From contig CANIPU010000009.1 in the NCBI GenBank assembly GCA_947469485.1, positions 42,443 to 106,442 on the forward strand: a stretch of DNA of 64,000 nt, given 5' to 3'. Positions 52,773 through 59,892 of the stretch are shown piece after piece (within the stretch, counting starts at the first letter, position 1; every line of letters begins with the position of its first letter). The notes beneath the pieces are model-generated. The model had not been told where the DNA came from. It did not search any database and worked only from the letters and a program-made list of their open reading frames with translations. Source of the DNA: Chitinophagaceae bacterium. Its GTDB lineage: Bacteria; Bacteroidota; Bacteroidia; Chitinophagales; UBA10324. The translations under genes were made by a program, and so were the position numbers.

Positions 52773-53897
52773 TTAAAAATCTTTAAGCGCCCAATCTACC
52801 AATGAATAAACTTCTTCGAATGAGTGTCTAACAATTTCACCTCTGTGTTCTCCTAACCTAACTATAACTACATTCTTTTGAGGTACAATAATTATGTACT
52901 GCCCCAAAATTCCTCTTGCATAAAAAACTCCTTCACGATCAGGTAATCTCCATAACTGATATCCATAATAATCTGCCTTTTTATTTTCTTCGTCCATTAT
53001 ATTTAAAGGAGAAGTAAATAGGTTAACAATAGAACTATCTAAAAGTTGTTTGCCTTTCCAGTTTCCTTTGTGTAACAACAATGTACCAATCCGAGAAAAA
53101 TCTCTGGCATTAGTGTTAAAACAACAATAAGCTTTTTCGCGACCTTCTTTCTTATCAAGGCTCCAAATTGCAGAATGTTGCGCTCCCAAGGGTTTCCATA
53201 GCTTTTCTGAAGCATAATCACTTAAGGCTTTTCCAGTTGCTTTTTCAAGTACCAATCCAAGCAATTCAGTATCACCACTTTTATATCTCCATTCGGATAA
53301 TGGTGTCCTTACTGCCTTTACACTTGTTGCTACTTTGTATAAATCCCAACCATAATACGCTTCAGTAGTAGTACTGAATGGAGATGAATAACTTTCATCC
53401 CAATTACTTCCACTGCTCATCATCAGCAAACTTCTAATTGTGATCTTAGATTTATCTTCCTGCTTAAATTCAGGAAGAAAATCTCCAATAGATTGATCAA
53501 ATGATTTTAAAAATCCATCCTGTACAGCAAAAGCGGTTAACAAACCAACAATTGTTTTTGCCACACTAAATGAATTGGAATAAGATGAATCAGAATACCC
53601 TTTCCAGTATTTTTCATAAAATACAGAATCGTTTTTCAAAACAAGAAGTGCAACCGAACTGGTTTTTTCCAACAATGAATTTAATTCATTTGACGGTTGC
53701 TTTGAATTATATAATGCTGATTGGGCTATCGGTTGCCCGGATCCGATATTGACCGTTCGGTTATCAAAAATTTTATAATCATCAATATCAGCAGTAAAAC
53801 ACCAAAGCGCTTTATATAAATAATTTGTACCTGTAAAGGATGTAAGAACGAATAATATTATTAAAAGTGAAATAATGATTAGCAAAAACTTTTTCAT
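52773..53897 (-). CDS. serine hydrolase of the beta-lactamase/class C (EstB-like) family
   Basis: A 374-residue protein with an N-terminal membrane segment (LLIIISLLIILFVLTSF) that anchors it or serves as an export signal. The penicillin-binding-type catalytic set is Ser111-Val-Ala-Lys114, then YKSGDTE (the Tyr of the Y-x-N position, about residue 206), and later RGILGQYIIIVP and LGEHRGE. These hydrolases include esterases and D-amino-acid peptidases rather than true beta-lactamases. Substrate unknown. It is followed 9 bases later by the 135-residue gene. Confidence 0.92.
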   Translation of the reverse strand: MKKFLLIIISLLIILFVLTSFTGTNYLYKALWCFTADIDDYKIFDNRTVNIGSGQPIAQSALYNSKQPSNELNSLLEKTSSVALLVLKNDSVFYEKYWKGYSDSSYSNSFSVAKTIVGLLTAFAVQDGFLKSFDQSIGDFLPEFKQEDKSKITIRSLLMMSSGSNWDESYSSPFSTTTEAYYGWDLYKVATSVKAVRTPLSEWRYKSGDTELLGLVLEKATGKALSDYASEKLWKPLGAQHSAIWSLDKKEGREKAYCCFNTNARDFSRIGTLLLHKGNWKGKQLLDSSIVNLFTSPLNIMDEENKKADYYGYQLWRLPDREGVFYARGILGQYIIIVPQKNVVIVRLGEHRGEIVRHSFEEVYSLVDWALKDF

Positions 53898-53998
53898 ACT
53901 TATAAAATTTCAACTAAAGTATATAATGGTTAAAAAGGAACTGCTATTGAATTTCAACAAAGGGAAGTTAAATTGTAATTAAAGAATCAATACCAGTA

Positions 53999-54763
53999 TT
54001 AAAGCTTTACAATTTTTGCTTCAAACAATTCAGAAAAGTGTTTTATGATCTTTTCTTTAACTTCAGACATATCAATTGTTCTTCCCAGTTCTTTTTGTAA
54101 TGATGTTACCTGTTTGCCCTGAATACCACACGGAATAATTAAATCGAAATAAGCCAAATCAGTATTTATATTAAATGCGAATCCATGCATTGTTACCCAT
54201 CGGCTGCTACGAACACCAATAGCACAAATCTTTCTTGCACGGGAAGGACTTTCAGGTTCAAGCCAAACTCCGGTTTCACCTTTGCTTCTTCCTGCTTTTA
54301 AACCATATTCAGCCAGAGTAAGAATAATTGTTTCTTCAATTAATCTTAAATATTTTCCAATATCAGTAAAAAAATAATCAAGGTCAAGGATCGGATAGCC
54401 TACAATCTGTCCCGGGCCATGAAAAGTAATGTCTCCTCCTCTGTTGATTTTAAAAAATGAAATATGTTTTTCATTGAGTGTATCTTGATTCACCAACAAA
54501 TTTTTCATTGAACCGCTTTTACCAAGTGTAAAAACCGGAGGGTGCTCGCATAACAAAAAGTAATGGTTCGGAATATTTTGTTCTTCAGGTGATTTCTCGC
54601 GATTACCGATTTTATTATTTACTAGAGAAGTAAATATTTTTTCCTGATAATCCCATGCTGATTTATAATCAATCTTACTTAGATCTTCAACAATTACATC
54701 TCTGGAAAATTTTGTTTCCGATTTTTGATTGATTACCAAAAGCTGTTCAGAATTATTATCCAT
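53999..54763 (-). CDS. lipB: octanoyl-[acyl-carrier-protein]-protein N-octanoyltransferase
   Basis: Transfers octanoyl from acyl carrier protein to lipoyl domains, the first step of lipoate synthesis; the E2 subunit at 46.4-47.7 kb is a natural acceptor. The 254-residue protein shows HPPVFTLGKSG, the signature RGGDITFHGPGQIVGYPILDL, catalytic Lys178 in ARKICAIGVR and catalytic Cys212 in IIPCGIQGKQVTSL. It has an N-terminal extension of about 30 residues. It lies 12 bases after the isomerase gene in the same direction. Confidence 0.96.
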   Translation of the reverse strand: MDNNSEQLLVINQKSETKFSRDVIVEDLSKIDYKSAWDYQEKIFTSLVNNKIGNREKSPEEQNIPNHYFLLCEHPPVFTLGKSGSMKNLLVNQDTLNEKHISFFKINRGGDITFHGPGQIVGYPILDLDYFFTDIGKYLRLIEETIILTLAEYGLKAGRSKGETGVWLEPESPSRARKICAIGVRSSRWVTMHGFAFNINTDLAYFDLIIPCGIQGKQVTSLQKELGRTIDMSEVKEKIIKHFSELFEAKIVKL

Positions 54764-54775
54764 TAAACCATTCGA

Positions 54776-55753
54776 TTATTTCCCCAGTTCACCTTTTAGA
54801 AAATCAATAACTTTTACTTCAACTGCATCAACACTTCTAATTTCTGCCAGGTAAAATGAAACCCAATCAGTTAAATGAATAAGATATAATGTGTTCTCAA
54901 TGAGGCTTTCACCTTTTGATTTTATTTCTATTATTGTTTTTGCATACTTGGTTATTATTTCCTTGTTGATTGCAATTCTCATTTGATTTCGCTCATAATC
55001 AACCTCATTACGAATAATAACAACCGCATATTTTCCTTTTTCAGTCCACCCGACTAATTCATTGTGATTCATTTCAGGAATCACATTGTGCGAAACCAAA
55101 ACCTTAGCGTTTTCATTTAGCTGTTGCCTGAATCTTATAGCAACCCCTTCGAATCCGCTACAAGCATATATAATCGGAAATTTTTTATTAAGTTTTTTCG
55201 CAATTTTTTTTGCCTCCTTTTGTATCTTAAGTTCATTTTTATCAAGTAATTTAATTGCAGCCTTCACTCCCTCTTCAAATCCTAAATCAATCATTCGATA
55301 ATGAAATAACACATATAATATCTGCATTAAAGAATAACCCAAGCAAGCACGCGGCGGCATGCCTGAAGGAATAATTATACAATCAAGAGCTGCTTTTTTT
55401 GCCAGTTTTTCTATTGAACCACCTGATGTAATGCATACAATTTTTGCCATTCGGTTCATTCCATCTTCCATTGCATGAACCGTTTCTTCTGTATTTCCGC
55501 TATATGAACAAATAATTAATAAAGTATGCTCATTAACGAATTCAGGCAACAGGTAATTTTTAACAACTGTAATCGGAACCTTTATTTTCCCAAAAACTAA
55601 TTCATTTACAATAGTTCCTCCAATACCGGAGCCTCCTAAACCTGCAAATACCACATTTCTAATATCGTAATGTTGTGGTGTTAATTCTGCTTTGCGACCT
55701 ATTTCGACCGCTGCTTTTAATTGCTGAGAAAAATCAGCTATTAATTTCTCCAT
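54776..55753 (-). CDS. bifunctional phosphoglucose/phosphomannose isomerase
   Basis: A 325-residue two-SIS-domain sugar isomerase interconverting fructose-6-phosphate with glucose- and mannose-6-phosphate. It shows the first SIS loop FAGLGGSGIGGTIVNELV, the substrate-binding ICSYSGNTEETVHAME and the C-terminal ENTLYLIHLTDWVSFYLAEIRSVDAVEVKVIDFLKGELGK, which is characteristic of the archaeal-type PGI/PMI branch also found in Bacteroidota. HNELVGW holds the conserved catalytic His. It is divergent from the YraN gene with 41 bases between the starts. Confidence 0.93.
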   Translation of the reverse strand: MEKLIADFSQQLKAAVEIGRKAELTPQHYDIRNVVFAGLGGSGIGGTIVNELVFGKIKVPITVVKNYLLPEFVNEHTLLIICSYSGNTEETVHAMEDGMNRMAKIVCITSGGSIEKLAKKAALDCIIIPSGMPPRACLGYSLMQILYVLFHYRMIDLGFEEGVKAAIKLLDKNELKIQKEAKKIAKKLNKKFPIIYACSGFEGVAIRFRQQLNENAKVLVSHNVIPEMNHNELVGWTEKGKYAVVIIRNEVDYERNQMRIAINKEIITKYAKTIIEIKSKGESLIENTLYLIHLTDWVSFYLAEIRSVDAVEVKVIDFLKGELGK

Positions 55754-55794
55754 TATTGTTTTAATTTTCGGCTAAAGTAATTGAATCATTTTTA

Positions 55795-56166
55795 ATGAGC
55801 ACACATAACGAGTTGGGGGTTAAAGGAGAAATTTTTGCCCTTGAGTATTTACAAGAAAAAGGCTTTGTAATCCTCGAGATAAACTGGCGTTTTTCCCGAA
55901 TAGAAATTGACATTATTGCCAAACAAAACCAAACAACAGTTTTTGTTGAAGTTAAAACCCGCAGCTCAGAATATTTCGGGTTTCCTGAAAATGCTGTTGA
56001 TTCAGTAAAGCAAAAAAACATGGCTACCGCTGCTGAAGAATATTTAGAACAACATAATATTGAGACCGATGTTAGGTTTGATGTAATTTCTATTATTATG
56101 AAAAACAATCAACCTGAAATTCACCACATTCAGGATGCTTTCTTTCCATATGACATCGAAAGCTAA
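55795..56166 (+). CDS. YraN/UPF0102-family endonuclease-like protein
   Basis: A 123-residue single-domain protein with the restriction-endonuclease-like fold. It shows NELGVKGEIFALEYLQEKGFVILEINWRFSRIEIDIIAKQNQTTVFVEVKTRSS, where the Glu, the EID Asp and the EVK form the PD-(D/E)xK-like site. The family is near-universal, linked to Holliday-junction-resolvase-like nucleases without a proven role. The length is normal. Confidence 0.95.
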   Translation: MSTHNELGVKGEIFALEYLQEKGFVILEINWRFSRIEIDIIAKQNQTTVFVEVKTRSSEYFGFPENAVDSVKQKNMATAAEEYLEQHNIETDVRFDVISIIMKNNQPEIHHIQDAFFPYDIES

Positions 56167-56247
56167 AAAAAGAAGTTAAGAATTTGCAATTGAAATTTTA
56201 AATTGTTCAGTGTGAGTTTGCTTTCTTTGCGCTTTCAGCCATAAAAT

Positions 56248-57936
56248 ATGAGCAAACAATTAATTGAATGTGTTCCGAATTTCAGTGAAGGAAGAGATCT
56301 TCAGATAATTAAACAGATTACAGAGGCAATAGAATCTGTTGAAGGAATTCGAATTCTGGATATTGATCCCGGAAAAGCGACTAACAGAACAGTTGTAACA
56401 TTGGTTGGAAGTCCCGAAGCTGTTATCGAAGCTGCTTTTCAGGGAATAAAAAAAGCAAGTGAGTTAATTGATATGCGAAAGCATAAAGGAGAACATCCGC
56501 GCATGGGAGCTACTGATGTTTGTCCACTAATTCCTGTATCCGGAATAACAATGGAACAAACAGTTGAATATGCAAAAAAACTGGGTGCTCGTGTTGCTAA
56601 AGAAATAAATATCCCGGTTTATTTATATGAATCTGCATCAACAACAGAAGAAAGAAAAAATCTTGCAACAATCAGAGCAGGAGAATATGAAGGTTATGCA
56701 GAAAAAATTTTAAAACCAGAATGGAAACCTGATTTCGGCGAAGCAAAATTCAATGCAAAAAGTGGTGCAACGGTTATAGGTGCCCGTGATTTTTTAGTTG
56801 CATATAATATAAATCTAAATACCACTTCAACAAGAAGGGCTAACAGCATTGCCTTCGATGTTCGTGAGGCAGGAAGAGTAAAACGAAAGGGAGATTCGGT
56901 TACCGGTGAAATAATTAAAGATGAAAATGGAAATTCTGTTTCAGTTCCCGGTACATTAAAAAGCGTGAAAGCCATTGGATGGTATATTGAGGAATATGGA
57001 ATTGCCCAAATTTCAATGAATCTAACTAACATAAATATTACTCCGGTTCATATTGCATTTGATGAGGTATGTAAAAGAGCTGAAGAAAGAGGAATCAGAG
57101 TTACGGGGTCTGAGTTGGTAGGGGTAATTCCTAAAAAAAGTTTAGTTGATGCTGGAAAATATTTTTTGAATAAGCAGCAAAGATCAATTGGAGTAAGTGA
57201 AGAAGAGTTAATTAAGATTGCCGTTAAAAGTTTGGGATTGGATGAGCTTTCTTCGTTCGAACCAAAGAAAAAAATAATTGAATACTTACTTGAATCTGAA
57301 TCAGGTAAAAAACTTGTTCAGTTAGACCTTCGGGAATTCGCAAATGAAACCGCCTCCGAATCTCCCGCCCCAGGTGGTGGTTCCATTTCTGCATATATGG
57401 GAGCACTTGGTGCTTCATTAGGAACCATGGTAGCAAACCTATCCTCACATAAAAGAGGCTGGGACAACAGATGGAAAGAATTTTCAAAATGGGCTGATAA
57501 AGGGCAACAAATAAAAGATGAACTGTTAAAGGCTGTAGATGAAGATACTGAAGCATTTAATCAAATTATGACTGCGTTTTCGTTGCCAAAAAATTCTGAC
57601 GATGAAAAGAAAATCAGAAGCGAAGCGATTCAAAATGCAACCAAAACCGCTATGGAAGTTCCGTTTCGGGTAATGCAATTATCTGCCTCAGCTTTCCCAC
57701 TTCTTAAAGCAATGGTTGAAAGTGGAAACCCGAATTCAATATCAGATGCCGGTGTTGGAGCACTTGCCATTCGAAGTGCAGTGCTTGGCTCTTACCTTAA
57801 TGTTAAAATCAACAGCAGTGGATTAAAAGATGTTGCTTTTAAAGAAGATATTCTGAAAAAAGCCGACTTAATAAAAAATGAAACAATTAAAATGGAGTCA
57901 GAAATTATTTCACTGGTAGAAAAGGCAATGACTTAA
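56248..57936 (+). CDS. ftcD: fused glutamate formimidoyltransferase / formimidoyltetrahydrofolate cyclodeaminase
   Basis: A 562-residue bifunctional enzyme of histidine breakdown and one-carbon supply. The N-terminal formiminotransferase (about 1-300) begins LIECVPNFSEGRDL and has HKGEHPRMGATDVCPLIPV with the catalytic His. The C-terminal cyclodeaminase (about 350-560) shows FANETASESPAPGGGSISAYMGALGASLGTMVANLS. Formimino groups are moved from formiminoglutamate to tetrahydrofolate and released as ammonia plus methenyl-tetrahydrofolate. The fused order equals that of the animal enzyme and is common in Bacteroidota. Other hut genes are not in the window. Confidence 0.96.
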   Translation: MSKQLIECVPNFSEGRDLQIIKQITEAIESVEGIRILDIDPGKATNRTVVTLVGSPEAVIEAAFQGIKKASELIDMRKHKGEHPRMGATDVCPLIPVSGITMEQTVEYAKKLGARVAKEINIPVYLYESASTTEERKNLATIRAGEYEGYAEKILKPEWKPDFGEAKFNAKSGATVIGARDFLVAYNINLNTTSTRRANSIAFDVREAGRVKRKGDSVTGEIIKDENGNSVSVPGTLKSVKAIGWYIEEYGIAQISMNLTNINITPVHIAFDEVCKRAEERGIRVTGSELVGVIPKKSLVDAGKYFLNKQQRSIGVSEEELIKIAVKSLGLDELSSFEPKKKIIEYLLESESGKKLVQLDLREFANETASESPAPGGGSISAYMGALGASLGTMVANLSSHKRGWDNRWKEFSKWADKGQQIKDELLKAVDEDTEAFNQIMTAFSLPKNSDDEKKIRSEAIQNATKTAMEVPFRVMQLSASAFPLLKAMVESGNPNSISDAGVGALAIRSAVLGSYLNVKINSSGLKDVAFKEDILKKADLIKNETIKMESEIISLVEKAMT

Positions 57937-57949
57937 TTTATAACGCACT

Positions 57950-58444
57950 ATGAAATTCCTATTAAAAATATTAACAGGTTTAATTTTCATTTTCTGTTCC
58001 TGCACAAATATGCAAACTGAAATTGCTAAGAAATGGAAGCTATCCTCTTCTGTAAATCCAATGCGGGACACACTGTTTGCACAAATGAACCGTGAAATAA
58101 GGTCACTAAAAGACAGTATTGCAAAACTCACCGATACCGCTCAACTTGTAGGAATGCAAGAACAGCTTTCTCAAAATGAATTTGCATTAAAACTTTTCAA
58201 TCAAAATGTAAATAAATTGATGAACGAAAGCTTTATCGATTTAAATACAAATGGTCAATTTAAAACAAACATTACCGGTAATGAATCTGGAAAATGGGAA
58301 TTATCATCAAATAAAAAATCAATCTATTTTCATCCGGAAAACAAAACCAAATCTGATACCATGTATATAAAAGAGTTTAAAGCCGGAACCAGCCTGATTC
58401 TTGCTTTTGATTCAGCAACTTATCTTGTTTTTAAACCTGAATAA
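57950..58444 (+). CDS. lipoprotein, lipocalin-like, paralogue of the next gene
   Basis: A 164-residue lipoprotein (signal ending IFCSC, Cys18). It has KKWKLSSSVNPMRD after the anchor, a central helical segment rich in Leu, Gln and Asn (about 45-95), then strands FIDLNTNGQFKTNITGNESGKWELSSNKKSIYFHPEN and SDTMYIKEFKAGTSLILAF. The same order of conserved positions occurs in the protein at 58538-59059, so the two come from a tandem duplication. It resembles lipocalin-like/DUF5004-type proteins. Function unknown. Confidence 0.75.
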   Translation: MKFLLKILTGLIFIFCSCTNMQTEIAKKWKLSSSVNPMRDTLFAQMNREIRSLKDSIAKLTDTAQLVGMQEQLSQNEFALKLFNQNVNKLMNESFIDLNTNGQFKTNITGNESGKWELSSNKKSIYFHPENKTKSDTMYIKEFKAGTSLILAFDSATYLVFKPE

Positions 58445-58472
58445 ACCGACTTAAAAACAGATTTCTGACTGA

Positions 58473-58503
58473 CTTGTTTTAATGGGTTATTCGGTTATTT
58501 TTG
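58473..58503 (+). promoter_or_regulatory. promoter of the methionine-rich lipoprotein gene
   Basis: CTTG (58473-58476, one mismatch to TTTG), 19 bases, then TATTTTTG (58496-58503). The start of transcription would lie about 28 bases before the ATG. Confidence 0.65.
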
Positions 58504-58537
58504 CGCCTCCTAATTCAAAACTAATCAAACAACAAAA

Positions 58538-59059
58538 ATGAAAAAGAACTCAATGTTCCTCGCAGCTTTAGTAGTTGCAATCTCTTTCCTCGCTGCATGT
58601 TCAGGAGGTTCAAAAGATCAAATCGTACACAAATGGAAGTTTTCAGGAATGCAGAGTCCACAAATGGACCGTATGATGGCTGAAACTGATGCAAAATGCA
58701 TGGCTATGGACGACAGCATGAAAAATTGCACAGACACTACCAAAATGAAAGACTTCAAAAGTCAAAAAGAAATGATGGAATCACAAAAGACAATGATGAC
58801 ATCAATGATGGATAAAATGAAAGCTGAAGGATGGATTGAATTTACTAAAGAAGGTAAATACAAACAGAACATGAGCGGAACTGAAGATGAAGGAACCTAC
58901 TCAATGGACGAAGCTGGAAAAATGTTAATGACTACTGATTCAAAAGGTAAAACTGATACATTAAATATTGATGAGTTAACAGCATCTGCAATGACTTTAT
59001 CAACTCCAAAAGATTCAACAAAAATTATGTTTACTGCTGACGCAGGTGAAGCAAAATAA
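58538..59059 (+). CDS. methionine-rich lipoprotein
   Basis: A 173-residue lipoprotein (signal ending LAACSGG, Cys at about 21). It shares the frame of the upstream paralogue: HKWKFSGMQSPQMD, then EGWIEFTKEGKYKQNMSGTEDEGTYSMDEAGKMLM and SKGKTDTLNIDELTASAMTL. Its central helical part is strikingly Met-rich (DRMMAETDAKCMAMDDSM, KEMMESQKTMMTSMMDKM); I count 21 Met in about 153 mature residues, where the paralogue has Leu, Gln, Asn or Ile. Met clusters of this kind are known from periplasmic Cu(I)/Ag(I) binders. It has its own promoter and terminator and lies upstream of cutC. Confidence 0.75.
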   Translation: MKKNSMFLAALVVAISFLAACSGGSKDQIVHKWKFSGMQSPQMDRMMAETDAKCMAMDDSMKNCTDTTKMKDFKSQKEMMESQKTMMTSMMDKMKAEGWIEFTKEGKYKQNMSGTEDEGTYSMDEAGKMLMTTDSKGKTDTLNIDELTASAMTLSTPKDSTKIMFTADAGEAK

Positions 59060-59080
59060 TTTTTAGAAATTATTATTCTT

Positions 59081-59115
59081 AAAAAACCCTTCTGAGTCAT
59101 CAGAGGGGTTTTTTT
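59081..59115 (+). terminator. intrinsic terminator after the methionine-rich lipoprotein
   Basis: AACCCTTCTGA (59085-59095) pairs with TCAGAGGGGTT (59100-59110), with one T-G pair and a 4-base loop, followed by seven T's. Confidence 0.9.
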
Positions 59116-59169
59116 ATTTTTAGTTCTTTCCGATTAGCACTTTCTGTTTTATTATTTTATTTTTCACAC

Positions 59170-59892
59170 ATGTCAAAAGGTATAATTGAGATATGTTGTA
59201 ATTCATTACAGTCTGCACTGAATGCACAGGAAGCCGGAGCCGAAAGAATAGAATTATGCAGCGGATTAATGGAAGGTGGAATGACTCCATCACTTGGATT
59301 GATTGAAGAAACATTAACTCAATTAACCATTCCTGTTTATGTTTTAATACGACCACGAGGAGGTGATTTCTGTTACACCGACAAAGAATTTAAGATAATG
59401 CTTCGCGATATTGAATGGTGCAAACAGTCAGGAGTAAAAGGGATAGTAAGCGGAGTTTTGAATGACGATGCATCAATTAACAGAGAGAAAACTCAATTGC
59501 TGATGCATGCTAGCGCACCATTGGATTTTACTTTTCATCGGGCATTTGATGTGGTAAACGACCCGATAATAGCCATTCAAATATTGAAGGCGATTAGTTG
59601 CAAACGAATTTTAACATCAGGTGCAAGTGCAATCGCCTACAATGGAAAAAGATTTATTAAAGAGTTTGTGAATGCTGCTGCACCTGAAATAAGTATCATG
59701 TCGGGTGGTGGGGTAGATGAAAAAAACATTCAACCGCTGATACGCGAAACCGGAATTCGTGAAGTGCATTTTTCTGCAACTGCATTTATTAAATCTTACA
59801 GCGATAGAGAGTTCAGACAAACAACTTCGCAAACCGATTTAGAACGGGCAACTCATCTAGTTCAATTGGCAAGAGAAGCATTTGTACAATGA
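59170..59892 (+). CDS. cutC: CutC-family protein
   Basis: A 240-residue TIM-barrel protein of the CutC family. It shows IEICCNSLQSALNAQEAGAERIELCSGLMEGGMTPSLGLIE, the RPRGGDFCYTDKE signature, FHRAFDVVNDP, ILTSGASAIAYNGK and ISIMSGGGVDEKNIQPL. The family is named for copper tolerance in E. coli, but a direct role in copper handling is disputed and the bound ligand is uncertain. The stop overlaps the start of the beta-mannosidase gene (ATGA), so the two are translationally coupled. Confidence 0.96.
   Translation: MSKGIIEICCNSLQSALNAQEAGAERIELCSGLMEGGMTPSLGLIEETLTQLTIPVYVLIRPRGGDFCYTDKEFKIMLRDIEWCKQSGVKGIVSGVLNDDASINREKTQLLMHASAPLDFTFHRAFDVVNDPIIAIQILKAISCKRILTSGASAIAYNGKRFIKEFVNAAAPEISIMSGGGVDEKNIQPLIRETGIREVHFSATAFIKSYSDREFRQTTSQTDLERATHLVQLAREAFVQ

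Noticed and set aside
56210..56235. Possible promoter before ftcD (TTTCTTTGC)
   Set aside because: The TA of the -7 element is missing and no TTTG lies at the right distance.
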